Positions 44,233-53,156 are shown, counted from the first letter of the stretch. The stretch: DNA of 64,000 bases from Spirosoma fluviale (GCF_900230225.1 NZ_OCNH01000007.1:248001-312000); one strand, 5' to 3'. Numbers and translations: made by a program. Notes: generated by a model from the letters alone, not told the origin.

Positions 44233-46125
44233 TTATATGGTTCCCTTAAACTTAGCCGGCGAATACCCAAAATAGTCTTGAAATACCTTTGCGAAATACG
44301 ATTGGGAATTGTAGCCCACCTTGTAAGCTACCTGCGCTACGTTCAACTCACCCTCTTTCAGCAACTCAGCGGCTCGTTCCAAGCGAACCCGATGTATGAA
44401 GCGATTAGGGCTGAGATTCGTTAAGGCAGTTAATTTGCGATGAAGCTGAGTGCGGCTCATACCTGCCTGACTTGCCAGCCACTCTACATCCAGTGTTTCC
44501 AGCTCGATATTGTCTAGAATTGCCTGATGCACGCGACTCAGAAAACGCGCTTCGCGGTCCGATTCTGGTGTAGGGGCCGACACAGTCAGAACAGGCTGGG
44601 CCATAAATTGCTTCTGCAAGTTTTGGCGTGTACGCAGCCCGTTGTTGATCCTCAGCTCCAACTCAATTAAACTAAAGGGTTTGCCGAGATAATCATCTGC
44701 CCCAGCCTGTAAACCTTTCAGTCGGCTTTCGGGGGAGGAACGAGCCGTTAGCAGAATTACCGGTATGTGGCTGGTTCGCTCGTTTGACTTTAACCGTTCG
44801 ACTAGTTCGTAACCGTCCATTTCGGGCATCATCACGTCACTTACAATCAAATCGGGCACTTCGGCCAAGGCTTGCTCAAGGCCCTGACAACCGTTTGGGG
44901 CCGAAAGCAGCCAATACTGAACCGACAGAAAATCTATCAACTGCGTCCGCAGGTCTTTATTGTCTTCTACTACTAGCACGAGCGGTTTATCAACGGAAAA
45001 GTTTCGCTGAATCGAAGACGGACTAACCGCAATGGACCGAATGGGCATTTTCATTATAGGGTGTCGTTGTGGCAGTGCTGGTTTAGACGGCCACGGCTCA
45101 ATTGTGCTTTGAGGTATCAAAGGCAATTCTATGGTGAGAACGCTACCCCCGCCAACCTCGCTTTCGACCGCCACACTGCCGCCAAGCCAGTCGGTCAGTT
45201 CCCGGACTAAGGCCAACCCGATACCCGTGCCGGAATAAGCTCGTGTCGAACCTTCGTCTACCTGATAAAAACGCTCGAAGATTCGGGCCAATTGGTCCTT
45301 GGGGATGCCGATACCCGTGTCGGCCACCCGTATTGTGAAACGGTCAGTTCTGCTAATAAAACCCGTTACACACACGCTGCCCCCGGCGGGCGTAAACTTC
45401 AGAGCGTTGGCTAGCAGATTGTACGTAATTTTCTCCCATTTGTCACCGTCAAAACTGTACAATATGTCGCCCGATTGACCGGACGCTGAAGTTACCATCT
45501 GCTCATCCGAGTTAAAGGTCAAATCAATTTTGCTTTGCCTGGCTAATCCCCCAAACTGCGCTACAACCTCACGAATGAACGCCACTGGATCACCTAGTTG
45601 AGTGGAAGACTCAAGCTTACCTGCGTCCAAACGCGTAATGTCGAGTGCTTCAGTAATGAGCCGGAGAAGCTGATGCGCATGGCGTTGAATGATATCAGTC
45701 TGTTGTTGTTGTAGTTCAGTCAATGTGGTCTTAGCTAACTGCTCGTGAGCGTTCAGGATGATCGTTAAGGGCGTTCGAAAATCATGGGTGACATTGGCAA
45801 AATACTGGCTCTTTACGGTGTCAATATCATGCAAGCTAGCCGCTTCTAATACCTTACGAGCCAGTTCCTTCCGAAGCCTACACTGCCGATTCAAGCTCAT
45901 TACTGTCCAGAGGCATATACTGAACAAAGCACATAGAGCCAATATTAGATACCAAGTTGTTTTCCAGAATTTTGGATCTACCTGAATCAATATATTAATC
46001 ATCTGCGACTCCCAGCTGTCCTGCCGTTTCGGGGACGGAAGTATGGATTGTTGGGCCTGGATAGAGCCTATATAACATTCACCAAGCAGGCAAGTGAATA
46101 GAAGCAACCGTATTACCAGATTCAT
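44233..46125 (-). CDS. hybrid histidine kinase/response regulator with AraC output, minimal sensor
   Basis: This 630-residue one-protein two-component regulator reads in order: signal peptide (to about residue 25), short periplasmic stretch, transmembrane helix (about 56-77), HisKA with phospho-acceptor His in VTHDFRTPLT (about 114), HATPase with NLLANALKFTPAGG and GTGIGLALV, receiver with acceptor Asp in VSDVMMPEMDG (about 430), and an AraC-type double HTH ending YFGYSPAKFKG. Typical Bacteroidota hybrids carry a large periplasmic beta-propeller; here only about 30 residues are outside, so the input must be a partner protein or a membrane signal. It is divergent from the TPR-HTH regulator and the toxin-like cluster. 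Confidence 0.9.
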   Translation of the reverse strand: MNLVIRLLLFTCLLGECYIGSIQAQQSILPSPKRQDSWESQMINILIQVDPKFWKTTWYLILALCALFSICLWTVMSLNRQCRLRKELARKVLEAASLHDIDTVKSQYFANVTHDFRTPLTIILNAHEQLAKTTLTELQQQQTDIIQRHAHQLLRLITEALDITRLDAGKLESSTQLGDPVAFIREVVAQFGGLARQSKIDLTFNSDEQMVTSASGQSGDILYSFDGDKWEKITYNLLANALKFTPAGGSVCVTGFISRTDRFTIRVADTGIGIPKDQLARIFERFYQVDEGSTRAYSGTGIGLALVRELTDWLGGSVAVESEVGGGSVLTIELPLIPQSTIEPWPSKPALPQRHPIMKMPIRSIAVSPSSIQRNFSVDKPLVLVVEDNKDLRTQLIDFLSVQYWLLSAPNGCQGLEQALAEVPDLIVSDVMMPEMDGYELVERLKSNERTSHIPVILLTARSSPESRLKGLQAGADDYLGKPFSLIELELRINNGLRTRQNLQKQFMAQPVLTVSAPTPESDREARFLSRVHQAILDNIELETLDVEWLASQAGMSRTQLHRKLTALTNLSPNRFIHRVRLERAAELLKEGELNVAQVAYKVGYNSQSYFAKVFQDYFGYSPAKFKGTI

Positions 46126-46309
46126 AAGGCCATTAGGAGCGAGGACTCGAAAGTACTTAACTGTAAAACTCTACTAAAATGGTATAATTCTAACCAAGAT
46201 GGTCTAATTGTGATAGACTTTATAGGGCCTAATGATGGATTTTTGATACGTAAATGGACAAGCTTTTCTAGTGCATTATCTACTATCCAATCATAACCTC
46301 CCTCCTCTT

Positions 46310-48148
46310 ATGCTCATCGTTCGTTCGTTCAGTACCCTCTTTTGGGTACTGTTTTCACTGGCTGCATTGGCCAATCCTTTTCTAAACCGGCTCGAAAAAG
46401 CGACGCCCGCTAACCGGATCATTATCGTACTGAATCAATTTGACACCTGCTCGGTCCTAACCCAAAACCGGGCCAACGCATTTAATATGCTGACTCTGGT
46501 AGTTTCAATGGGACGAAAGACTGGCGATGACCGGTTGGTTCGTTACTGCCGTTTTGTGAAAGATACCTATGACAAGCACGGTACTCTCAGTAATATTGAA
46601 AAAGCCGCCATGTTTTTAACCGTTGGTCGGCGGGCCGAAGAGGCAAATGATGAGCAGATTGCCGCCGTTTGCCGCCATTTTGCTGGTGAGTACTACTTTT
46701 TAAATAATGATTATGGCAGGGCATTTGAGCATCTGCTGGCGGCTAACAAGACATTACGCAGTATGGGCATCGGGCAAGTCCCCGAACTGAGTCGGTATCT
46801 CTTCGAGCTGGCGTACAACTACTACCATGTAGGCGACTACGAAACGGCAATCCAACTGCTTCACGAGTCGGCCCGATATCCGGCCTACAATCCTAATCTG
46901 GCCATCCAGACCCAAAACACACTCGGTATGGCCTATACCCAACTTAGCAAGGTTAAGGGCCTTAAATACACCGAAAAGGCAGAATACTTTTATCGCAAAG
47001 CCCGGCAAACAGCCGCTATGTACGGCGATTCACTTTGGATTGGCCTGGCCTCCGGTAATCTGGCCCACCTGTATATGCAGCAACGAAACTGGAAAGCTGC
47101 CCTGGCGGCTCTTCAACTGGACTATACGCTGGGTATGAAGTTTGGCGATAAGCGAATTCTGCCCAATCAAACGGCCGTGAACATGGCCGCCGTATATGCC
47201 AGCCGTCATCAGTGGGATAGCTGCGTCTATTTCCTGGGGCAGTCCATGAAGCTTTACCGGCGTAACCTGACCAGCACCGACTTCACCTCGTTTGGTCATA
47301 CACTGCGCGATGAATATTACCTCAAAGCATACTATGATGTGGCGCGTCAGTATTACAGAGCCAGGGGTAATTTACCTAGGGCGTATGCGTATTTTGACAG
47401 CCTGACCATTCTCACAGACCGGATTAGTAAACGCCAAAATTCCCGGCAGGTCTGGTTAGCCGAGCAGACATCACTAATTCAGAAACACCAGTCGGAAGTA
47501 AGGGTCATCGAAGCGGAGAAAAATACGCAGCAACTACTGTTCTGGAGCATTGGGGTTGGCCTGGTGCTGGTATCCGGTCTGTTTTTTCTGCTATACAGGT
47601 CCAGCAAACTCCGCCACCGGCAGGAAACGATTATAAATATTGAACAGGAACGTTCGCTGCGGTTGCAGAAACGAATTGTTGAGGACGAACTACAGCAGGC
47701 GAAAGCAGATCTGGAGGTATTTGTTCTTAATCTGCACGAGAAAAACGCCCTTATTGACACCATAACAGCCGAACTGGAAAGCCTCTCCCAGCTTCAGCGG
47801 AGAAGCCATGAACAGCAGCAGATTGCAGAAGCCCAGCAGAACCTGCTCGATTCCAGCCTGCTCACCAACGACGACTGGGACGAGTTCAGACGGCGATTTG
47901 AGCGGGTGCATCCTCATTTTCTGCGGCAGTTGAAAATCCAGTTTGCCGACATCAGTCCTGCCGAAGAGCGCCTGCTGGTCTTGTTGAAGCTCGGCATCAA
48001 CACCCGCCAGATGAGCCGGATGCTCGGCATCTCGCCTGACTCGATCCGTAAAACCAAATACCGGATGCGCAAAAAACTGGGTGCTGATAGTTCGTCCTAT
48101 CTAATTGACTTGTTAGCCGAAAATTTTCCTGAGCCATCTCACTCATAA
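46310..48148 (+). CDS. TPR-containing membrane-bound HTH regulator
   Basis: I start at ATG 46310 (612 residues), which gives a signal peptide (MLIVRSFSTLFWVLFSLAALA). The periplasmic part is an array of TPR-like helices (YNYYHVGDYETAIQLLHESA, YFYRKARQTAAMYGDSLWIG). One transmembrane helix (LLFWSIGVGLVLVSGLFFLL) leads to a cytoplasmic coiled coil and a C-terminal LuxR-like HTH (SPAEERLLVLLKLGINTRQM, LGISPDSIRKTKYRMRKKLG). This architecture is common in Bacteroidota. It lies directly upstream of the toxin-like operon and is a plausible controller. Confidence 0.85.
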   Translation: MLIVRSFSTLFWVLFSLAALANPFLNRLEKATPANRIIIVLNQFDTCSVLTQNRANAFNMLTLVVSMGRKTGDDRLVRYCRFVKDTYDKHGTLSNIEKAAMFLTVGRRAEEANDEQIAAVCRHFAGEYYFLNNDYGRAFEHLLAANKTLRSMGIGQVPELSRYLFELAYNYYHVGDYETAIQLLHESARYPAYNPNLAIQTQNTLGMAYTQLSKVKGLKYTEKAEYFYRKARQTAAMYGDSLWIGLASGNLAHLYMQQRNWKAALAALQLDYTLGMKFGDKRILPNQTAVNMAAVYASRHQWDSCVYFLGQSMKLYRRNLTSTDFTSFGHTLRDEYYLKAYYDVARQYYRARGNLPRAYAYFDSLTILTDRISKRQNSRQVWLAEQTSLIQKHQSEVRVIEAEKNTQQLLFWSIGVGLVLVSGLFFLLYRSSKLRHRQETIINIEQERSLRLQKRIVEDELQQAKADLEVFVLNLHEKNALIDTITAELESLSQLQRRSHEQQQIAEAQQNLLDSSLLTNDDWDEFRRRFERVHPHFLRQLKIQFADISPAEERLLVLLKLGINTRQMSRMLGISPDSIRKTKYRMRKKLGADSSSYLIDLLAENFPEPSHS

Positions 48149-48164
48149 TCAAGATATTATATTT

Positions 48165-48210
48165 TGTCTATGCGTTTGTCCATGGCTTGTCCATGCGTTT
48201 GTCCATGCCC
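48165..48210 (+). repeat. four-copy 11/12-bp tandem repeat, possible operator
   Basis: Units TGTCTATGCGTT, TGTCCATGGCT, TGTCCATGCGTT and TGTCCATGCCC follow one another with spacing 12, 11 and 12. A near-consensus -7 element (TATATTTTG) overlaps the first unit. The repeat lies 17 bp after the TPR-HTH gene and about 170 bp before the first gene of the cluster. Confidence 0.6.
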
Positions 48211-48382
48211 AAAATTAGCTAAACCACAGGCCATCAGGCTTCCTTTGTCTCGTCCAAACGGCATTCCTGTTCACGTCAGCATACGCCCAAAAACAACTCG
48301 TACGGGTTGCTTACGCTGGGATTGATATAAGCAGGAACCGGATGAACAGCTACATAAAACTTACTCTAACCATTAAACAGCC

Positions 48383-48682
48383 ATGGTAAAAAGAAAAACT
48401 AAAGACAAAACAAAAAGAGCTGGTTTCCCGGATTTCTCTTACGGTGAAGCCTCATTCGGCACAAATCGAGGCATATCGATGGGTGGGGGTGGCTTTGGTA
48501 AAAAGACGTATACGTTCGAGCCCGATCCGCATGATGACCCTTGGTATAACAATGGGAATCAGGGCGAATTTTATTGGCAGGCTGCCCAGGCCATTATAGA
48601 CGGGGCGCTCGGGAGTGGGGAGTGGCCAAAAAAAGGACAGGTAGTCGTCAATAAAACTACCTACACGCTTGGCTCCCGGTAA
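48383..48682 (+). CDS. small hypothetical protein, first gene of toxin-like cluster
   Basis: This 99-residue protein is not recognised. It has a very basic start (MVKRKTKDKTKRAG), a glycine-rich middle (GGGGFGKKTYTF) and an acidic and aromatic patch (EPDPHDDPWYNNGNQGEFYW). There is no signal peptide. Its position ahead of three helical toxin-like proteins suggests an accessory role, similar to the small genes that precede makBAE in Vibrio cholerae; this is only positional. Confidence 0.6.
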   Translation: MVKRKTKDKTKRAGFPDFSYGEASFGTNRGISMGGGGFGKKTYTFEPDPHDDPWYNNGNQGEFYWQAAQAIIDGALGSGEWPKKGQVVVNKTTYTLGSR

Positions 48683-48741
48683 ATCATCGCCACTAACGAA
48701 GGCCAATTTGTTCTTTCTCCTCACTTAAACCTATACATCTT

Positions 48742-49176
48742 ATGAAAGCATATGCAATGGTTGGTAAGTATATAGAAAATTTTAACACGCTGGTGGTGGC
48801 CAATCAACTCCGGGCCGCTACGGATAATTTCGCTCAGTTACCTTGGGACCACTCCGTTATTGAAATCCCGTCTGGAAATGCGTTGTTCTTATACGGTGGG
48901 CGGACCGCTTTGTTGAATGCGTTAGCACCTTTAGGAGATGGCCCAATACTTAGAGTGAATAGAAGAGCCGCCAATTGGGCATCGATAAAGATGGCTCTAT
49001 TTCGGGCGGAGCGGAAAGTAGCAGGGGGGACGAAAATTAAACAACTACTTATGTTGGCTCCAGTGCCAAATGGTGTCCCGCAGGGATTACAACAAAAACT
49101 GGTACCAATCGGCGGAAGTAACACGATTGATTACATTCATTTAGTTGACCTCAAGTCTGTCATCGCGAATTTATAG
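48742..49176 (+). CDS. hypothetical protein, second gene of toxin-like cluster
   Basis: This 144-residue protein has an alternating hydrophobic pattern suggesting alpha/beta structure (SVIEIPSGNALFLYGGRTAL, KIKQLLMLAPVPNGVPQG) and an Arg-rich centre (RVNRRAANWASIKMALFRAE). No signal peptide or membrane helix. I recognise no family. It lies 59 bp after the first gene and 190 bp before the acidic-tract component, on the same strand. Confidence 0.62.
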   Translation: MKAYAMVGKYIENFNTLVVANQLRAATDNFAQLPWDHSVIEIPSGNALFLYGGRTALLNALAPLGDGPILRVNRRAANWASIKMALFRAERKVAGGTKIKQLLMLAPVPNGVPQGLQQKLVPIGGSNTIDYIHLVDLKSVIANL

Positions 49177-49366
49177 CCCCAATCGGGCCTAATTACAGCT
49201 ATTGCTGATTTGTTAAAAACTATACCGATGGAATTGGTTCGATCAGAATCCAGCCAGTGATATACCGGCAAGCAACTCAGCACCAGCAGAATGGGCCCGT
49301 GAAGACTATACTCCAAAGTTTAGTTGATCCTAACATATTAATCTTCTTGACCCCAACCTTACCCTC

Positions 49367-50605
49367 ATGACAGTTTCATCAAAATACACATCCGAAACAA
49401 ATCCCTTAGGCACTCAGAAGCTTCAACGAACCTATCTGATAGCTGCCGATAACATCGTAATCGAGCAGTTATACGCCAATATCATTCTGCAGCAACCCAG
49501 CCTTGACGTGTCAAAACTGAGTTCGGGGCTGGCTACGTCGATTAGTACGTTTCAGGACAGGATGAAGAGAAATGCAAATTTTGTCCTCACGAAGGTCGTT
49601 CCTGACTTCATTACAGTCCTGGGCGATGTTTCCAACTTCAGTAAACTGACCGACGCGAGCCTGTCAACTGGTCTTGACTATATCCAGAATGCCTATCAGG
49701 ATACTGATTCGGCAAACGCAGGCACAAGCATTGCATCGAATCTAGCGAACAAGGCTGGTGAGATAGGTATCCACGTAAACACCCTGAATGATGATTATGC
49801 GGTTGCTAATCAGACTATCAACCAGTATGTCGACGGCTATAAAACCAGCATTTCGGAAGCGATAGCCCTGCTTGGTGATTCAGCGAAACAGGCATCAACG
49901 GAAATAGACGAGCTTCAGGCGGCAATCACAAAGAACATAAAAGACATTGTGGAAGGCGGAGACGAAGTGGGGGGAGCGATCACAAACCTGACTACCGGCA
50001 TTCTGACCCAATTTACTGGTGCGGGCAATGACCCCAAACCAAAATCTGCTACAGACGGTGCTGATAAGGAAGAGGATGACGAGGACGAAGATGAGGAAGA
50101 AGACGAGGACGAAGATGACGAAGATGCAGATGAGAAGGGTAAGGATAAAGTAGACGATAAACTGGCTAAGGTGCCGGCAACGACCAAGCCCGGTACGGCC
50201 CCCGACGTAGACTTTGCGGTACAGGCTATAAAGGCCAGTAAGGAGGGAATGGCCAAAGCCAGTGAAGCGGCACATTTGCTTACGATCAATAACCAGAATT
50301 TGGAGGCTGCTTACCAGAAAATGGCCAAAGAAAACGCACTGATGGCCATTGCCAAAGTCATGCAGGTTCAAAATCAATTGTTTCTGGATGGTTTGGCAAA
50401 CCTGTCGGCAGACGCCACCGCCCTCAAGACCGAATGGGCCGCCGTCGAGTCAGCTTATGCCGATTTCGGCCAGCAGATTGGCAGCGTAAAAGAACAATCG
50501 GAAGCTGCTGACCTACGCAGTGGAGCAGTAGCTGCCAGGGCGTTGTGGAATGCGTTGCGCGATCAGTTAAGCTACGTAAACAACTCTTTGTCCGGCCTGG
50601 CCTAA
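49367..50605 (+). CDS. helical alpha-PFT-like component with Asp/Glu tract in place of the head
   Basis: This 412-residue protein is predicted almost entirely of long amphipathic helices on both sides of a central insert (residues about 228-266). The insert is a low-complexity acidic tract: residues 235-256 are nearly all Asp or Glu. Helical hairpins before it (SEAIALLGDSAKQASTEIDE, KNIKDIVEGGDEVGGAITNL) and after it (SKEGMAKASEAAHLLTINNQ) match the tail-bundle layout of ClyA/HBL-type alpha pore-forming toxins, where the centre normally holds a hydrophobic head. There is no signal peptide. I read it as a non-inserting or regulatory partner of the next gene; fold assignment is inference. Confidence 0.6.
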   Translation: MTVSSKYTSETNPLGTQKLQRTYLIAADNIVIEQLYANIILQQPSLDVSKLSSGLATSISTFQDRMKRNANFVLTKVVPDFITVLGDVSNFSKLTDASLSTGLDYIQNAYQDTDSANAGTSIASNLANKAGEIGIHVNTLNDDYAVANQTINQYVDGYKTSISEAIALLGDSAKQASTEIDELQAAITKNIKDIVEGGDEVGGAITNLTTGILTQFTGAGNDPKPKSATDGADKEEDDEDEDEEEDEDEDDEDADEKGKDKVDDKLAKVPATTKPGTAPDVDFAVQAIKASKEGMAKASEAAHLLTINNQNLEAAYQKMAKENALMAIAKVMQVQNQLFLDGLANLSADATALKTEWAAVESAYADFGQQIGSVKEQSEAADLRSGAVAARALWNALRDQLSYVNNSLSGLA

Positions 50606-50681
50606 TCATTTTCTCCAATAAGCCAAGTTTAGTACTGTTCAATACTAATCGATCTATCACAACTTAAATTGTTCAATCATC

Positions 50682-51791
50682 ATGGAAAATGTAGCAACTA
50701 CCGGAGCCGTACAAGGCTTGGACAATGCATCAAAAGGTTATTCATCACAAGGGTTAATTGTGCAGGGTTATTGCAATAGTGTACTGCAACAGGCTTCGGT
50801 TAATCTGCATAGTACACCAAAACTGAAAACATTAGAAACGGGAATAAATGATGGGCTTGTTATTGCAAAAGGGCATGCAGATGATTATCTGGCGAACATT
50901 CAGCCCCTTATCCTTGATAGTGTAGCCGATATGAGTAACTACTTTAAGGTTTACAATTCGATTGCTACGGTACTCGCTAAAAATACGAACGAAGATGCCT
51001 GGATACGGTCGTTGAACCAGATGAAAGACCAGTCTACTCAATATGAAACCAACGCTAAGTCGATTGTCAATAAACTGATCGTACTGAATTCAAATCTGGG
51101 TGTTGACTCGTCTGCTTTTGCCCGAATGGTTAGCGACCTGAACGTGGCCGCAGATGGAGATGATGGCATATTAAAGTCCATAGACGGCCAGTTAGGTACA
51201 CTGCAGGGGCAAATAGATGGTTGCATAGCCGGAATGGCACTAAGCGGACTGGCTGTCATAGGCGGTGCTATTATGATCGGGATCGGTGCCATTAGCGAAA
51301 TTTTTACGGGTGGTGCAGCTACTGCCCTGATTCTTGGGGGTGTAGCCGTTGTTGCAGCAGGCGTAGGGGGTGAAGCGGGGTCGGCTATTACGTTCCAGAC
51401 ACTGAATAACCAGAAAAACGACCTGTTGGTGCAACAGTCTTCCCTAAGTAATGAAGTGAAGCTGGCTTTGGGCCTGAGTATCGGTTATAATGGAATTAAT
51501 TCGCAAGCCAGAGCGGCCATGTCCGCAGCTACCCAGATGAGCAATGCATGGGGCTTACTAAAGGGTGAACTCGGCAACTTGGTTTCTAACCTGGAAGACG
51601 GCATAACGAGTACGGATATTATGCGGGAAATTTTTCTGACGGCGGCCAATTTAACCATTCCAGACGTGAAACGTGGCATCGACAATATTAACTCCCAAAT
51701 GTCGGGGACCCAAGTTCTTATAGCTCCTCAGGGCCAACGCATTGGCGACTTCGCCGTGAGTCTGGCCAACGGATACAAGCTGGCAGCTTAA
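50682..51791 (+). CDS. alpha-pore-forming toxin-like protein (HBL/Nhe/MakA type)
   Basis: This 369-residue protein has the full architecture of the HBL/Nhe enterotoxin family. Long N-terminal helices (residues 1-180) lead to a hydrophobic hairpin at about residues 182-232 (CIAGMALSGLAVIGGAIMIG, then ALILGGVAVVAAGVGG) that would form the membrane-inserting head, and then a long return helix (TLNNQKNDLLVQQSSLSNEV) and a C-terminal helical bundle. It is the size of Vibrio MakA. There is no Sec signal, as in MakA and XaxA/YaxA-type toxins, so release is by an unknown route or by lysis. This is the best candidate for the membrane-inserting subunit. Confidence 0.72.
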   Translation: MENVATTGAVQGLDNASKGYSSQGLIVQGYCNSVLQQASVNLHSTPKLKTLETGINDGLVIAKGHADDYLANIQPLILDSVADMSNYFKVYNSIATVLAKNTNEDAWIRSLNQMKDQSTQYETNAKSIVNKLIVLNSNLGVDSSAFARMVSDLNVAADGDDGILKSIDGQLGTLQGQIDGCIAGMALSGLAVIGGAIMIGIGAISEIFTGGAATALILGGVAVVAAGVGGEAGSAITFQTLNNQKNDLLVQQSSLSNEVKLALGLSIGYNGINSQARAAMSAATQMSNAWGLLKGELGNLVSNLEDGITSTDIMREIFLTAANLTIPDVKRGIDNINSQMSGTQVLIAPQGQRIGDFAVSLANGYKLAA

Positions 51792-51797
51792 CGATTC

Positions 51798-51858
51798 CCG
51801 GTTGTGTTCCACCGATTCAGGGGAGTTTAATAACTCTGAATCGGTGGAACACAACCGG
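51798..51858 (+). promoter_or_regulatory. 23-bp perfect hairpin between toxin-like genes 2 and 3
   Basis: Arms 51798-51820 (beginning CCGGTTGTGTTCCACC) and 51836-51858 are exact complements around a 15-nt loop, starting 6 bp after the stop codon. No T tract follows, so it may act as an attenuator or as a 3'-end stabiliser setting subunit ratios. Confidence 0.7.
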
Positions 51859-51910
51859 TCAATAACTTATCGATTATGACCTCAGCATTACTCTCTACTA
51901 CTCTTTCGCC

Positions 51911-52744
51911 ATGTCCCTACCTTATACTTACTCAGCGGAGTTAGGCTATCAGGCTCCCGATATTGAACCCATTCCCACCCCGCCGTTTATCCCGGTTCCT
52001 ATGTTCGGGACCGGATTGCTCAGCCGGGCTATTCAGAATCTGCAGGGATCGATTCAGGAGTTACTCAAGCTGACGGGACTGCCTGTTGAGGCTCACAATA
52101 AACGGAGTTCTATGCTTCCTGTATTAGCGAATGAACTCCTGAAAATTACCGCGATTCAACCCGTTGTCAGCCAATTTGTGGTCGATGCCATGCCCGGTCT
52201 TCAGCAGGCCCAGGCAAATCTGGAGGCAAACACGAATCTGGACCAGGTAGTAGCCGCAATTTCCCGAGTTGGTACATTGGCAGGTGCGTTGAAGCAAGGC
52301 GTAGATGACTTAAGTTCCGATATTAATGCTACCCATACTCAGATCATTGATCTAATAACCAGCCTGGCACCCCTGAAAAAGCAGATTCAAAATCAACAAA
52401 TCCATCTTCAGGGAGAATTGGAAGCTGAAGAAAATAAACTCAAAAATCCATGGATCGTTCCAAGCTATTGGCTAGTGGAAGAAATAAGAAACCAAATCCG
52501 CTTTATGGAAGCCTATTCTGTTTCTCTAAAAGAAAGTGAGCGCTCCCTGACCTCAATGGTTGCTGATTTTTCAGGCGTGATTAATCAAATAAGCTATGTG
52601 AGCAACGCCGTTCACATTGTTGCCAGCGAGGATGCGCACGTAATTGATGATCTGAAAAATACCCAAGGCGATCAATTGATCGCGAGAATATACCTGATGA
52701 CGACCATCAGCCAACTGCAAACACTGGAAACCGACGCTTCCTGA
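51911..52744 (+). CDS. third helical component of toxin-like cluster
   Basis: This 277-residue protein has a proline-rich N-terminus (IEPIPTPPFIPVPMFGTG) followed by long helices (residues 34-170 and 185-272). They are broken by a short aromatic turn at about residues 178-187 (KNPWIVPSYW) in the middle of an antiparallel coiled coil (QNQQIHLQGELEAEENKLK then VEEIRNQIRFMEAYS). This recalls the minor subunits of binary or tripartite alpha-PFTs, which have a small hydrophobic tip. No signal peptide. Together with the two genes upstream it would make a three-part system. Confidence 0.6.
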   Translation: MSLPYTYSAELGYQAPDIEPIPTPPFIPVPMFGTGLLSRAIQNLQGSIQELLKLTGLPVEAHNKRSSMLPVLANELLKITAIQPVVSQFVVDAMPGLQQAQANLEANTNLDQVVAAISRVGTLAGALKQGVDDLSSDINATHTQIIDLITSLAPLKKQIQNQQIHLQGELEAEENKLKNPWIVPSYWLVEEIRNQIRFMEAYSVSLKESERSLTSMVADFSGVINQISYVSNAVHIVASEDAHVIDDLKNTQGDQLIARIYLMTTISQLQTLETDAS

Positions 52745-52847
52745 AACTACCAGAACGGACTTGACCGTAATCCTGTAGAACAATTCACATCGCCAGAACA
52801 GCTTAACGCAAAATCAATAAATTTTATATCCTTTAAGCACTAAAAAC

Positions 52848-53093
52848 ATGGCAGATCTCCCAAAAAAGAACCAGGAAGACGTATTAGAAGCAGCCAGATC
52901 TGGCTCTAAGGTTAGTTACCCAGCCTATCAGCACTATATGGACAATTTGAACGCAACGTATTGCACCAAGACAAAAGTCAAAAGTCATGCTGTTGGCGCT
53001 GCCTGGGTTAAGTCCTGTTTAGCGGCTCATCCGGGAACAAGCTGCAATGGCAAACCATGGCTCAGCAACAAACAGGATGGTACTATATGGTAA
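52848..53093 (+). CDS. small Cys-containing hypothetical protein downstream of toxin-like genes
   Basis: This 81-residue protein has three Cys residues (NATYCTKTK, WVKSCLAAH, GTSCNGKP) and an N-terminal charged helix (KKNQEDVLEAARSGS). No signal peptide. The family is unknown. At 103 bp after the third helical component it could be an immunity, chaperone or unrelated protein; the sequence does not decide. Confidence 0.55.
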   Translation: MADLPKKNQEDVLEAARSGSKVSYPAYQHYMDNLNATYCTKTKVKSHAVGAAWVKSCLAAHPGTSCNGKPWLSNKQDGTIW

Positions 53094-53156
53094 AAATGAA
53101 ATAAATCAGCCCAACACTCATAGCCGCCTGAAAACCCTACCAACCCGTTGTCTACC

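Noticed and set aside
48165-48210. CRISPR array
   Set aside because: The units are 11-12 bp and directly adjacent without spacers; no cas genes are present in the window.
49895-50377. Minus-strand frames with poly-Ser or poly-Phe/Val runs
   Set aside because: They are antisense shadows of the GAN-rich acidic tract of the 412-aa protein.
48383-53093. Phage or contractile-injection cluster
   Set aside because: No sheath, tube, baseplate or AAA ATPase genes accompany the helical proteins.
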